Positions 1 to 8,365 of a DNA stretch of 64,000 nt are shown piece after piece. This stretch comes from MFD09286-c1 sp963701015 (GTDB taxonomy: Bacteria > Bacteroidota > Bacteroidia > Bacteroidales > DTGW01): positions 2,418,001 to 2,482,000 of the forward strand of contig OY969556.1 of the NCBI GenBank assembly GCA_963701015.1, read 5' to 3'. A program made the translations under genes and the position numbers. The notes below the pieces were generated by a model. That model was not told the DNA's origin. It saw only the letters and a program-made list of their open reading frames with translations, and ran no database searches. How positions within the stretch are numbered: position 1 is the stretch's first letter; each line of letters starts with the position of its first letter.

Positions 1-1685
1 TTCAAAAATTCAACATCCTTTTTTGCATAAGCTTTAAGTTTCATGTCTTTACCAACAGCTGTGCGAAGATTATTGAAAACCATATCTGAATTATCAGTTC
101 TGGCACCTAAGATTGCTTTTAAATAATAAGCATCACCGCTTTCATCTTTGCTATTGCCAATTGTGGTTATTGCACCATTGTAATTTTTGCTTAATAATTT
201 CGCTAAAGCAGCATTGTATTCGCTTGCGTTACCAAAATATCCGGTAGCTGCATCATATTTGCCTTTCATTATATTAATAATTCCAAGGTTATAATTTGGA
301 GCATCACCAGCACCTACAGCTGCTGTTGACAATTCTTCAGCAGTTGCAATATCGCCTTGTAATAATGCAAGTGCACCCATATTTGTTTTAACTGCATCAT
401 TATTATCAATTGCTTTAGCTGCTTCTAGAGCTACTTTTGCAGAGTCAAGTTTTCCTAACTGGATATCAACATCACCTAAATTGTTTTTAGCACGTACGTC
501 AGTTGGGAACTTATCTGAAGCCTTTTTATATAATGCAGCTTTTTTATTTAAATCCTGAATCAAACTAGCAGCATGTAAAATTTCTTCAAGTTTTAAAGTA
601 TCAGGATTGGTGTCGGCAAGCTGCAGAAGTTCTGCATCTGAATATCCAATTGCATCAACTTTAACAGTGAATTTCGACCTACGTAATTCAGGTAAAATTT
701 TCACTTTAATTTCATCAAATGCTTCTGAAATTTTCATAATTTCTTTATCACGAACTTCCGGATCGGAGTACATCGAAAGCACTCTTAATACCAAATCTTT
801 GTCCTTAATATCTGATTTTTCCATTAAATCTTTAAAACCATCCCAATCTTCAGGAGTTGTTAAATATTTAATCAAATCATCCTTTTTTTCAAGTGATTTG
901 ATTTTTTGTTTCCTGATTTCGCCTTTTAAATAATCCTTGGCTGAATTTTCACGTGATTCAGATAATTTAGTATTCAAATGAACTGGTCCATCTGGTGAAG
1001 CTGTTGACCAAATTTCAATTGCTTTAATTGAATCTTTTGTACCTGAAGAAACAGATTTGATATAATCATTTAAATTTTTAATTGCATCATTTTTCAATTC
1101 AGAAGAACGAATTTCAGCCCTGTTTATCAAATAATGAATATCAGCGGTTTTATCTTCCGAAGTAACTTGAACATATTTATCAGGTAACGAAATTGTTTTA
1201 GGTGTTATTTTAACCAACTTTGGAGTAGTAATAATACCATCGGCAACTTTAAAAGTTCCAATATCTAATGTTTCTTTCTTTAGCTGTGCAGTTACTTTTA
1301 ACTCAAGATCTGACAGCATATATTCATCTTTATAGGTAAATTTTACAGGTTGTGTAAAACTTCCACCTGCTTCAAACGGGATAGCCTGATCATTTGCCTG
1401 AACAGCTTCGCCTTGAAGTTTTTTAGGATCAAGTGCTAATTCACCACCTTCGTATTTTAGTACAGGTGTAATTGTAACTACAGCATTTTTATTAAAATAC
1501 TTCTGAGGGAAAGTACCAGAAACAGTTCCCTGTACTTCTCCATTCTGTAGCTCAAGGACTTTAGGAGTTGCATCGTATTTAACTTTGCTACTATCATCCT
1601 TCATTTTTTGCAATCCAGCGCAACCACTTATTGCGACAGCTAATGTTAAAAATATTGCTAATTTGCTAAAATAAACTTTTTTCAT
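1..1685 (-). CDS. OmpA-like/TPR outer-membrane lipoprotein (C-terminus cut by window edge)
   Basis: An open frame of 561 codons runs from an ATG at 1685 and leaves the window at base 1, so the C-terminus is missing. It begins with a lipoprotein signal peptide ending in the lipobox ISGC (Cys about residue 21). Residues about 35-180 look like beta-rich repeats. Residues about 185-255 resemble the OmpA-like peptidoglycan-binding fold, with a typical N-x-x-LSESR segment near its end. The region from about 385 onward is helical and Ala-rich with tetratricopeptide-like pairs. The family is common in Bacteroidota and probably tethers the outer membrane to the cell wall, but the exact role is unknown. 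A -7 box (TAAGTTTG) lies 48 bases upstream of the ATG. The next gene is on the same strand but is separated from it by a terminator. Confidence 0.8.
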   Translation of the reverse strand, partial: MKKVYFSKLAIFLTLAVAISGCAGLQKMKDDSSKVKYDATPKVLELQNGEVQGTVSGTFPQKYFNKNAVVTITPVLKYEGGELALDPKKLQGEAVQANDQAIPFEAGGSFTQPVKFTYKDEYMLSDLELKVTAQLKKETLDIGTFKVADGIITTPKLVKITPKTISLPDKYVQVTSEDKTADIHYLINRAEIRSSELKNDAIKNLNDYIKSVSSGTKDSIKAIEIWSTASPDGPVHLNTKLSESRENSAKDYLKGEIRKQKIKSLEKKDDLIKYLTTPEDWDGFKDLMEKSDIKDKDLVLRVLSMYSDPEVRDKEIMKISEAFDEIKVKILPELRRSKFTVKVDAIGYSDAELLQLADTNPDTLKLEEILHAASLIQDLNKKAALYKKASDKFPTDVRAKNNLGDVDIQLGKLDSAKVALEAAKAIDNNDAVKTNMGALALLQGDIATAEELSTAAVGAGDAPNYNLGIINIMKGKYDAATGYFGNASEYNAALAKLLSKNYNGAITTIGNSKDESGDAYYLKAILGARTDNSDMVFNNLRTAVGKDMKLKAYAKKDVEFL

Positions 1686-1732
1686 AGTTCAATAGGTATT
1701 GGTTTTCAATTTAAATTGCGTGTATAATCATA

Positions 1733-1740
1733 CAAACTTA
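1733..1740 (-). promoter_or_regulatory. Bacteroidota -7 box (TAAGTTTG) for the OmpA/TPR lipoprotein gene
   Basis: The minus strand reads TAAGTTTG, an exact match to TAnnTTTG, 48 bases before the ATG at 1685. No clear -33 TTG is seen at the usual spacing. Confidence 0.5.
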
Positions 1741-1886
1741 CTAATGTTTTTATTAAAAAAAAATTTGGCAGAGCCATTATGACCATTTTTTTGTTTTTTT
1801 AAAAGAAATAATTTTTATTTTAGATATAATTTTTTGTAAAACTATTATCTAACAACTTGCAACTATCTGAATAAGTGGTAATTAAA

Positions 1887-1906
1887 AACCCCACTTTTGT
1901 GGGGTT
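1887..1906 (-). terminator. Rho-independent terminator after the SiaC-like gene
   Basis: An 8-bp perfect stem (AACCCCAC / GTGGGGTT) with a 4-base loop, followed on the minus strand by a short T-rich run. It starts 10 bases past the stop codon of the minus-strand gene at 1916-2293. Confidence 0.85.
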
Positions 1907-1915
1907 AAATTAGTA

Positions 1916-2293
1916 TTAAAAACCAGACTCAGCATACTCAATAAAATCAAATGGAATTTTAAATAAGTGTGAGAAATGTTCTCCGGTTTCCTTGCTATCA
2001 TAATCTCCTTCTTCATAATGCCATTTTACCAAAACTTCTTTGATACTTTTATTTTCAACAAAAATTTTAATTAAATTAAATATTTGTTTTGAAGAAGCCG
2101 TATTAAAATATTCTAATTTGAAATTGATTAGAATTGTTTCTTTATTATACTCTCCGGCCCATTTAAATATAGGCTCATACAACTTAAAAGGATTTTCGGG
2201 AAGCGAGCGACCTGTCATTAGTAATTCTCCTCCATCGAAATCACATTTTACATAAGGTGTATCGTTAGTTGAATTAATTTCTAGGTTTTCCAT
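1916..2293 (-). CDS. SiaC-family (DUF1987) regulatory phosphoprotein
   Basis: A 125-residue protein matching the DUF1987/SiaC family: an N-terminal strand with INSTNDTPYVKCDFD, a GRSLPENPFKLYEPI segment (residues 28-42), and a conserved NTASSK motif (64-69). In Pseudomonas aeruginosa SiaC, a Thr in the equivalent region is phosphorylated by the SiaB kinase and dephosphorylated by SiaA, and the unmodified form activates the diguanylate cyclase SiaD. None of those partners is in this window. Here the upstream neighbour on the same strand is a single-domain response regulator, suggesting a signalling role, possibly in stress or surface-growth decisions. It has its own promoter (2323-2353) and a terminator just downstream, so it is probably transcribed alone. 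The family call is firm; the partner assignment is inference. Confidence 0.85.
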   Translation of the reverse strand: MENLEINSTNDTPYVKCDFDGGELLMTGRSLPENPFKLYEPIFKWAGEYNKETILINFKLEYFNTASSKQIFNLIKIFVENKSIKEVLVKWHYEEGDYDSKETGEHFSHLFKIPFDFIEYAESGF

Positions 2294-2322
2294 AGTTATT
2301 TGTTAATAGGGCTTTGTTAAAA

Positions 2323-2353
2323 CAAAGGTAAATATTATCATATAAAAATACAA
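2323..2353 (-). promoter_or_regulatory. Complete Bacteroidota promoter (TTG-N20-TACCTTTG) for the SiaC-like gene
   Basis: On the minus strand the -7 box TACCTTTG (2330-2323) lies 20 bases after a TTG (2353-2351), close to the published Bacteroides -33/-7 spacing. It is 30 bases upstream of the ATG. An inverted repeat (TATCATA / TATGATA, 2336-2363) brackets the -33 element. Confidence 0.7.
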
Positions 2354-2363
2354 TAGTATGATA
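2336..2363. repeat. 7-bp inverted repeat around the -33 box of the SiaC-like gene
   Basis: TATCATA at 2336-2342 and TATGATA at 2357-2363 are perfect inverted copies with a 14-base spacer containing the -33 TTG. This layout suits a dimeric repressor or activator. The site is AT-rich, so chance occurrence is possible. Confidence 0.35.
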
Positions 2364-2426
2364 TATTAATTATTAACATGATACCGTTGTTTTCACCAAT
2401 TAATATTTTAATTGATTTATTAACAA

Positions 2427-2810
2427 CTATTGCATATGAATTGTTGTTTCAAAAAGCCTTTTTAATGATTCTGTATTTATATCTTCTTTAATTATGTAGT
2501 TTCTGGCACCAGCTTCTAACATTTGCATTACATATTCCATTTCCTGATGAAATGATAGTGCAATAATTATTAAAAACCGGTTGAATTCCGATGCTTTGCG
2601 TGTTGCAGTTATTCCATTCATTTCTGGCATTTCTATATCCATAAAAACAACATCTACATGCTGATTTTTAATAATATCTATGGCTTCAGTACCATTATTG
2701 GCTAGAACTATTTTTTCAATATTATTGTAATTTAATTCTTCAATCATATAACGTAAAGCCTGCAAAAAATGTTTATTGTCATCAACAAGCAAAATGTTTA
2801 TTTTTTTCAT
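2427..2810 (-). CDS. Single-domain CheY-like response regulator
   Basis: A 127-residue stand-alone receiver domain. All hallmark residues are present: acidic pair D10/D11, phosphoacceptor D58 in VVFMDIEMPEMNG, the Ser/Thr switch at S86 (IIALS) and K108 (NYIIK). There is no output domain, so it must act through protein contact, for example with a kinase, phosphatase or phosphorelay partner. It lies between the SiaC-like gene and a NarL-type regulator, all on the minus strand but with gaps of 133 and 235 bases, so they are not an obvious single operon. No cognate kinase is adjacent. The receiver call is secure; the pathway is unknown. Confidence 0.9.
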   Translation of the reverse strand: MKKINILLVDDNKHFLQALRYMIEELNYNNIEKIVLANNGTEAIDIIKNQHVDVVFMDIEMPEMNGITATRKASEFNRFLIIIALSFHQEMEYVMQMLEAGARNYIIKEDINTESLKRLFETTIHMQ

Positions 2811-3045
2811 TTCCGAATTATTATTTATAATATTTAAAATAAAACCACCGGTAATAAAACTTTTTTAACTTACAATTTTTATTTTTAAATTCTAAAAATC
2901 TAAGTTTTGAAAATTATTTTTGTTTGATAAATTATATTTTTCAAAATTCAATAATAATAATTATAAATAATAGGGCGAAAACACCCAATTTTCACTGGTT
3001 AATTTTCCGGAATTTATTTAAGACATTATTCTGATTTTCCGGAAA

Positions 3046-3690
3046 TTATTCAATTATTACCAAATTGTTTTTAATAGCATAAATAGCCATACTTATAGAA
3101 TTAGACGAGTCGGTTTTGTCGAGCAGGTTGGCCCTGTGACGTTCAACTGTACGATGACTAATATGAAGTTTATCAGAAATTTGAATTGTAGATAATCCTT
3201 TACAAATTAAAGCCAATACTTCCGATTCTCTTCTACTTAGCCGAATTGCAGGTGAACTATTTTTATTGCGGATTATTTTTAGAAGTAATTCCTGAGAGAA
3301 ATAAGTGTTGCCGTTTAATATTGTATTTATTGCAGTTTTTAATTCATTATTATCGGTATCTTTAAGAATAAATCCTTTGACTCCAATATCTATCATTGTA
3401 TTATAATAGGCATCTTCTCCAAACATTGATAACACCAATATTTTTAAATCTGGATAAATTTCGAGCCCTTTTTGACAGGCTTCAATACCATTCATTTCAG
3501 GCATACTAATATCCATGAAAACCAAATCGGGCTTAAATTCCTTTAGTAAATTCAAAAATTCCTTACCATTTGAAGCCTCACCAATAACTTCCAAATCAGA
3601 AATTTCAGTCAAAATGAACTTGAGGCCATTTCTAAAAAGTTGATGGTCGTCAACAATAATCACTTTAATTGTATTCTTTTTGGAAGCCAT
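3046..3690 (-). CDS. NarL/FixJ-family DNA-binding response regulator
   Basis: A 214-residue regulator with an N-terminal receiver (D14/D15, phosphoacceptor D60 in VFMDISMPEMNG, Lys in GFILKDTD) and a C-terminal LuxR-type helix-turn-helix (LSRRESEVLALICKGLS ... ISHRTVERHRANLL). The frame is open a further 22 codons upstream to 3756. The ATG at 3690 is preferred because MASKKNTIKVIIVDDH is the normal receiver N-terminus and a -7 box (TATATTTG, 3709-3716) lies only 19 bases upstream, so the extension would not be transcribed. Regulators of this type pair with HisKA_3-type kinases in Bacteroidota; none is adjacent, so targets are unknown. Confidence 0.92.
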   Translation of the reverse strand: MASKKNTIKVIIVDDHQLFRNGLKFILTEISDLEVIGEASNGKEFLNLLKEFKPDLVFMDISMPEMNGIEACQKGLEIYPDLKILVLSMFGEDAYYNTMIDIGVKGFILKDTDNNELKTAINTILNGNTYFSQELLLKIIRNKNSSPAIRLSRRESEVLALICKGLSTIQISDKLHISHRTVERHRANLLDKTDSSNSISMAIYAIKNNLVIIE

Positions 3691-3708
3691 TGGTTTTATT
3701 AATAGAAC

Positions 3709-3716
3709 CAAATATA
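3709..3716 (-). promoter_or_regulatory. -7 box (TATATTTG) upstream of the NarL-type regulator
   Basis: An exact TAnnTTTG match on the minus strand, 19 bases before the ATG at 3690. Its position decides the start codon, because the longer frame to 3756 would begin upstream of the transcript. Confidence 0.5.
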
Positions 3717-3849
3717 TAAATTCTTTATATGAAATCCTACTTAGAGTTAAAAACAAAATATTTTTGTTTTCATTATAACTTTAAACCTAAAGTCGATTTT
3801 GCAAAATAAAAATACGTAGTACATTCAAGTTTAAAATTGTGAAAGAATT

Positions 3850-3857
3850 TATCTTTG
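3850..3857 (+). promoter_or_regulatory. -7 box (TATCTTTG) directly before the DUF3109 gene
   Basis: An exact TAnnTTTG match 13 bases before the ATG at 3870. Transcription would start within a few bases of the ATG, giving a leaderless or nearly leaderless message. It also argues against a TTG start at 3855, which lies inside the box. Confidence 0.45.
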
Positions 3858-3869
3858 CCTAATAAAATA

Positions 3870-4457
3870 ATGAATGTGATACAAATAGATAAATCTATTG
3901 TTTCGTTTGATGTATTAACCACACATTTTGCCTGTGATTTGTCAAAATGCAAAGGTGCATGTTGTGTGCATGGCGATTCCGGTGCTCCACTAGAACCTGA
4001 AGAAGTGAAAATTTTAAAGAAAATTTTTCCGAAAATTAAGTCCTATTTAAGTGAGCAAAGTATTTTATCAATTGAAAAACAAGGAACATCAGTGATAGAT
4101 TCCGATGGTGATACTGTTACACCATTAGTTGATGAAAAAGAATGTGCATATGTTTATTTCGAAAATGAAATAGCAAAATGTTCCATTGAGAAAGCTTATT
4201 TTGAAAAAAAAATAAAATTCAGAAAGCCAATGTCTTGCCATTTATACCCTATCAGGATTTCAAAATTTAAAAATTACGAAGCATTAAATTATCATGTTTG
4301 GGAAATTTGTAAACCAGCAATTCAAAATGGTATTATGGAAAATATTAAGACTTATCAATTTTTAAAAAATCCATTGATTAGAAAATATGGGAAAAATTGG
4401 TTCTCGGAATTAAAAGTTGCTGCAGAACTCTATGAAAAAGAGTTTAAAAAATTATAA
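3870..4457 (+). CDS. DUF3109 family Cys-rich protein
   Basis: A 195-residue cytoplasmic protein of the DUF3109 family, which is widespread in Bacteroidota. It is rich in cysteine: C22, C27, C31 and C32 form C-x4-C-x3-CC near the N-terminus, and further Cys lie in KECAYVYF, AKCSIEKAY, MSCHLYPIRI and WEICKPA. The pattern recalls YkgJ-type putative metal or Fe-S binding proteins, but no enzyme activity is established. The frame could extend five codons to a TTG at 3855; the ATG at 3870 is chosen because the promoter -7 box covers the TTG. A ferredoxin gene follows 197 bases downstream, behind its own promoter, so a shared redox role is only a suggestion. Confidence 0.85.
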   Translation: MNVIQIDKSIVSFDVLTTHFACDLSKCKGACCVHGDSGAPLEPEEVKILKKIFPKIKSYLSEQSILSIEKQGTSVIDSDGDTVTPLVDEKECAYVYFENEIAKCSIEKAYFEKKIKFRKPMSCHLYPIRISKFKNYEALNYHVWEICKPAIQNGIMENIKTYQFLKNPLIRKYGKNWFSELKVAAELYEKEFKKL

Positions 4458-4604
4458 GTTGTCATTTAAACTGAGATTTAATCATATTGATCAGGTAATT
4501 AATTAGTTAAAATAATTATTAAGGCAGGCTAATCTTTGGTATTTAGACTTAATAAAAATAGTATAAAATTTCTTTAAATTAGTTTTCAATTTGTTTTTTG
4601 ACAG

Positions 4605-4612
4605 TAAATTTG
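4605..4612 (+). promoter_or_regulatory. -7 box (TAAATTTG) for the ferredoxin gene
   Basis: An exact TAnnTTTG match 42 bases upstream of the ferredoxin ATG at 4655, placing the transcript start near 4619 with a leader of roughly 35 bases. Confidence 0.5.
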
Positions 4613-4654
4613 CAATAATTTAAATTTCGAAATAATAAATTAAAATTTAAGACA

Positions 4655-4822
4655 ATGGCTTATAAAATTTCAAACGATTGTACAGCATGCGGCACCTGCA
4701 TTAATGAATGTCCAGTGGAAGCTATTTCAGAAGGTCAGATTTACAAAATAGATCCTGAAACTTGTACAGATTGTGGCGCTTGTGCTGATGTTTGTCCCGT
4801 AGAAGCTATTCATCCTGCTTAA
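4655..4822 (+). CDS. 2[4Fe-4S] bacterial-type ferredoxin
   Basis: A 55-residue ferredoxin, easily missed because of its length. Two classic cluster motifs are visible: C9-x2-C12-x2-C15-x3-C19-P and C37-x2-C40-x2-C43-x3-C47-P, the clostridial-type duplicated half. It would carry two low-potential [4Fe-4S] clusters and act as a soluble cytoplasmic electron carrier, for instance for pyruvate:ferredoxin oxidoreductase or hydrogenase. Its presence suggests an anaerobic or facultative metabolism. It is a single-gene transcript: its own -7 box lies 42 bases upstream and a strong hairpin terminator starts 24 bases after the stop. Confidence 0.97.
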   Translation: MAYKISNDCTACGTCINECPVEAISEGQIYKIDPETCTDCGACADVCPVEAIHPA

Positions 4823-4846
4823 ACTTTGGACAATCTTCAAAAACAT

Positions 4847-4876
4847 ACCGCATTCCTTAAGGATTGCGGTTTTTTT
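4847..4876 (+). terminator. Rho-independent terminator after the ferredoxin
   Basis: Stem ACCGCATTCC / GGATTGCGGT with a 4-base loop and one internal mismatch, followed by a T run. The convergent gldB gene ends at 4875, and the reverse strand also has a T-rich stretch after the hairpin, so it may work in both directions. Confidence 0.85.
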
Positions 4877-5888
4877 ATGGTTTATATTTTGAAAGCCTCA
4901 AAATTTTCTGGAAATCATTTTCATGCATAAGCGCATTTAAGGTAATATTTTTATTGTTTCGCATGTAATCCGAAACGATGTGCCAGCCAATCCAAACAAC
5001 AGCCCTGGCAGGTGATGTTCTTCCAAAGTCTTTTGTGAACGGCTCTTCTCCAATAAATTTATTAATCATCATAAAATCCGATTGAAATAATAATTTGTTT
5101 TCAACCAAAAAAGTCCACATATGACTTTCATTTTCCTTGCACCATTGTATTTGGTTGCCTGTCATACCAATAATAGAACTATCTTCGGCAACTGGCATTA
5201 ACATTTGTGCAAAATATGACACTTTTCCCTGATAAATAATGTTTGCTAGTAAGTTTGATCCGGAATCGCTTAATGGAAACTGAGTAATTGCCCAGGCTTT
5301 CGCACAGTCTAAAGGTATTTGCGATTTATTCATAAACACCCTTGCATATTTTGGCGTTCCCAAATGTTCATAAAACGGACAATTTGTACCCAAATATTTA
5401 TCCAGTCCAATTGCCAAAATTGTGTCTGTTGTAACAATGGATTGATTAAATCCGGAAACAAAAGTGATTATGGTAGGAATTGGCATTTTTGGGAAGTAGT
5501 ACTTATAGTGCTTGAAAATATTATTGATTAGCAACTTTAAAGTATCCGCGTTTTTATATTCTTTGTCAATAGAAGTAAATACCTGGTGCATATTATAATC
5601 GGTAACAAAACCTTTTAATAAATCGGAATAGGCAGGGTTTGACGCATTCCCAATTTTAATAATTTTAATATTAAAAAGATCGAAAAATTCGCCATACTTT
5701 TTTTGGAAAAATGGAATACTATCTGAAAGTTTTTCAAAATCGGAATTAAATAAATCTTCATCAAACCTTAAAAATTTTTGCTGAATATGAATATTCGACA
5801 AATCAGGATCAGCAACAGTATCACGATTTATGCAACTTGCAAACCCAATAATTGTTACAAGTCCAAAAATTTGAAATAATTTTATCAT
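4875..5888 (-). CDS. gldB: Gliding motility lipoprotein GldB-like protein
   Basis: A 337-residue lipoprotein: signal peptide MIKLFQIFGLVTIIGFASC with the lipobox FASC (Cys 19). The body matches the GldB family known from Flavobacterium johnsoniae, where GldB is a membrane lipoprotein needed for gliding. The family also occurs in non-gliding Bacteroidota, so motility cannot be concluded. The frame extends 34 codons to 5990 but the ATG at 5888 is chosen because it starts a standard lipoprotein signal and the upstream residues do not resemble the family. The divergent neighbours include nadE, an association also found near gldB in other Bacteroidota. No gldC follows, unlike in F. johnsoniae. Confidence 0.8.
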   Translation of the reverse strand: MIKLFQIFGLVTIIGFASCINRDTVADPDLSNIHIQQKFLRFDEDLFNSDFEKLSDSIPFFQKKYGEFFDLFNIKIIKIGNASNPAYSDLLKGFVTDYNMHQVFTSIDKEYKNADTLKLLINNIFKHYKYYFPKMPIPTIITFVSGFNQSIVTTDTILAIGLDKYLGTNCPFYEHLGTPKYARVFMNKSQIPLDCAKAWAITQFPLSDSGSNLLANIIYQGKVSYFAQMLMPVAEDSSIIGMTGNQIQWCKENESHMWTFLVENKLLFQSDFMMINKFIGEEPFTKDFGRTSPARAVVWIGWHIVSDYMRNNKNITLNALMHENDFQKILRLSKYKP

Positions 5889-6006
5889 AATTGAAATTTT
5901 AAAGGCTGTTAAAATACAAATTTTATCAAATTCAAACTCGTTAATTATCATTAATATTAACAAACTAAAGGTTGATAACTTAATTTTCAAATCATTTGGG
6001 TTTCAT

Positions 6007-6014
6007 TATTTTTG
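6007..6014 (+). promoter_or_regulatory. -7 box (TATTTTTG) for the barrel-nadE transcript
   Basis: An exact TAnnTTTG match 19 bases before the ATG at 6034 of the outer-membrane barrel gene, probably driving that gene and nadE together. Confidence 0.45.
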
Positions 6015-6033
6015 TAAAATAAAATTTTAAATT

Positions 6034-6708
6034 ATGCGAAAATATCTTTTTACCCCAATTATAATCGTTTTGTTTACTTCAAATTTGTTTGGACAGCAAA
6101 AAATTAATTTTAGCGTCTTTTTTGATCCTTCAATCAATTGGATGAAAAGCGATATCAAGCAAATTAAAAGCAATGGAGCTGATCTTGGCTTCGATGCCGG
6201 ATTAACTGTAGATAAATATTTTGCCGACCGTTATGCTTTTAGTTCAGGTATTTCAATTAACTCAATTGGAGGCCGTTTGAATTATGATAAATCATTAGAC
6301 AGTATTCACTTTTCCGTGCACGGTCAGGATCGGTCAGTTTCACCCGGTTCAACTGTAAATTATCATTTGCAATATATTAAGGTACCGGTTGGTTTAAAGT
6401 TTAAATCGAACCAAATTGGGTATTTAACTTTATATGCAAATTTAGGTCTTGATTTGATGTTTAATATTAAAGCAACCGGCGACAGCAATGATAAAGGTAA
6501 TACACTAAGCAGTGATAATATTAGCGATAATATTCACGTTTTTGATATGGCTTATTTTTTTGGTGCCGGAGCTGAATATTCATTGGGCGGAAATACGGCA
6601 TTAGTTTTCGGACTGACCTATACCAACGGATTTATGAATATTACCACCAATAGCGATGCAAATATAACTAATTCAAGTGTTGCCCTTAAACTAGGAATAC
6701 TGTTTTAA
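6034..6708 (+). CDS. PorT-like outer-membrane beta-barrel protein
   Basis: A 224-residue secreted protein with a signal peptide (residues 1-20, cleavage after LFG-Q) followed by alternating hydrophobic strands ending in VALKLGILF, the C-terminal aromatic residue typical of outer-membrane barrels. The pattern (FDPSINWMKSDIKQ, LQYIKVPVGLKFK, YFFGAGAEYSLG) matches the Bacteroidota outer membrane protein beta-barrel family represented by PorT. Eight strands would fit the length. Its ligand is unknown. nadE starts 9 bases after its stop, so the two are probably cotranscribed although no functional link is evident. Confidence 0.8.
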   Translation: MRKYLFTPIIIVLFTSNLFGQQKINFSVFFDPSINWMKSDIKQIKSNGADLGFDAGLTVDKYFADRYAFSSGISINSIGGRLNYDKSLDSIHFSVHGQDRSVSPGSTVNYHLQYIKVPVGLKFKSNQIGYLTLYANLGLDLMFNIKATGDSNDKGNTLSSDNISDNIHVFDMAYFFGAGAEYSLGGNTALVFGLTYTNGFMNITTNSDANITNSSVALKLGILF

Positions 6709-6717
6709 TTTACAATT

Positions 6718-8364
6718 ATGCGTATTGCCTTAGCACAGATTAATTATATAATTGGAAATTTTGAATATAACTTCGATAAAATTTCAGACGCAATTGCAAA
6801 AGCAAAGGCCAATGAAGTAGATTTGGTGTTATTTTCGGAGCTTTGTATTTGCGGCTATCCACCGCACGACCTGCTGGAGCAAAAGACTTTTGTTGAAAAC
6901 TGCATTTCTTGGACTGAAAAAGTTGCCTTACTATGCGATAATATTGCTGCAATAGTTGGAGGGCCAAGCATAAACAAAAATCCACAAGGAAAAATATTAT
7001 ATAATACAGCATTCTTTTTAGCTGAAAAAAAAATTCAAAGTCAGCATTATAAAGCTTTGCTTCCAACTTACGATGTATTTGACGAATACCGTTATTTTGA
7101 ACCGGGCACACATTTTGAAATTGTTCATTATAAAAATGAAAAAATAGCGATAACCATATGTGAAGACTTATGGGACGATCCACCCGTTGATAATCCATTT
7201 GGGCGAAACCGGTTTTACAATATTTCGCCAATGACTGAATTATCAAAATATAACCCCGACCTTGTTGTAAACATTGCAGGTTCGCCATTTTCATATACCA
7301 AAGGAAAAGTTAAACAGGAAATATTTATAAGCCATGCTGCAAAATATAAAATTCCGCTTTTTTATGTCAATCAGGTTGGCGCACATACTGACCTAATTTT
7401 TGACGGCGGTTCGCTTGCAGTTGACAAAAATGGTGAAATTGCAGATTCTTTGTATTTATTTAAGGAAGATTTCAGAATATATGAAACTTCAAAACTTTCA
7501 AAAAATACTGAAATTTCAATTTTCAAGTCAGAAACTGAAAAAATTCATGATGCACTGGTATTGGGAATCAGAGATTACTTTCAAAAAAGTAACTTAAAGA
7601 AAGCTATACTGGGTTTGTCGGGCGGTATTGATTCGGCTGTAACACTTGTATTAGCAGTTGAAGCATTGGGTAATGAAAATGTCATGGTTCTATTAATGCC
7701 TTCAAAATATTCATCAGATCATTCGGTTAATGATGCGAAAAAACTGGCAGAGAAATTAAATATAGTTTATGAAATTGCACCTATTCAACAACCTGTTGAT
7801 GCAGTGCTTTCATGTGTTAATCCAATATTCAAAGGACTTCCTGAAGATATAACCGAAGAAAATATCCAGGCCAGAATTAGGGGTGTTTTTTTAATGTCTT
7901 TGTCTAACAAATTTGGGAATATCCTTCTTAACACTTCAAACAAAAGTGAAATTTCTGTTGGTTATGGCACTTTATATGGCGATATGAACGGAGGCTTATC
8001 GGTTCTTGGCGATGTTTATAAGACTGATGTATATAAGCTGGCAAATTATATCAATAGAAATAATGAAATTATACCGGTAAACATAATTCAAAAACCGCCA
8101 TCGGCAGAACTCAGGCCCGATCAAAAAGATTCTGATTCATTGCCAGAATATGATATTTTAGATGGCATTCTTTATCAATATATTGAAATGCAAAAAAGCA
8201 GTGAAGAAATAATTGCTGCCGGATTTGATGAAAATTTGGTAAAAAGAATTTTAAAATTGGTAAACTTTAACGAATATAAACGTTTTCAAACTCCACCAAT
8301 ATTAAGGATTTCATCCAAAGCATTTGGATTTGGTCGAAAAATGCCAATTGTAGCAAAATACTAA
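6718..8364 (+). CDS. nadE: Glutamine-dependent NAD+ synthetase
   Basis: A 548-residue cytosolic enzyme that converts deamido-NAD+ to NAD+ with ATP and glutamine, the last step of NAD biosynthesis. The N-terminal half (1-about 265) is a CN-hydrolase glutaminase domain with catalytic triad E41, K112 and C148 (in ICEDLWDD). The C-terminal half is the synthetase domain with the ATP pyrophosphatase P-loop SGGIDS at 301-306. The length agrees with bacterial two-domain enzymes of about 540-560 residues. The convergent gene on the other strand ends one base away, with no terminator between them. Confidence 0.97.
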   Translation: MRIALAQINYIIGNFEYNFDKISDAIAKAKANEVDLVLFSELCICGYPPHDLLEQKTFVENCISWTEKVALLCDNIAAIVGGPSINKNPQGKILYNTAFFLAEKKIQSQHYKALLPTYDVFDEYRYFEPGTHFEIVHYKNEKIAITICEDLWDDPPVDNPFGRNRFYNISPMTELSKYNPDLVVNIAGSPFSYTKGKVKQEIFISHAAKYKIPLFYVNQVGAHTDLIFDGGSLAVDKNGEIADSLYLFKEDFRIYETSKLSKNTEISIFKSETEKIHDALVLGIRDYFQKSNLKKAILGLSGGIDSAVTLVLAVEALGNENVMVLLMPSKYSSDHSVNDAKKLAEKLNIVYEIAPIQQPVDAVLSCVNPIFKGLPEDITEENIQARIRGVFLMSLSNKFGNILLNTSNKSEISVGYGTLYGDMNGGLSVLGDVYKTDVYKLANYINRNNEIIPVNIIQKPPSAELRPDQKDSDSLPEYDILDGILYQYIEMQKSSEEIIAAGFDENLVKRILKLVNFNEYKRFQTPPILRISSKAFGFGRKMPIVAKY

Positions 8365-8365
8365 A

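Noticed and set aside
607..933. 108-codon plus-strand open frame at the left end
   Set aside because: It lies opposite the OmpA/TPR lipoprotein, whose frame is open from 1685 to the window edge and has a lipobox; shadow frame.
6740..7294. 184-codon open frame on the minus strand inside nadE
   Set aside because: It is antisense to the glutaminase domain and has no protein-like pattern; shadow frame.
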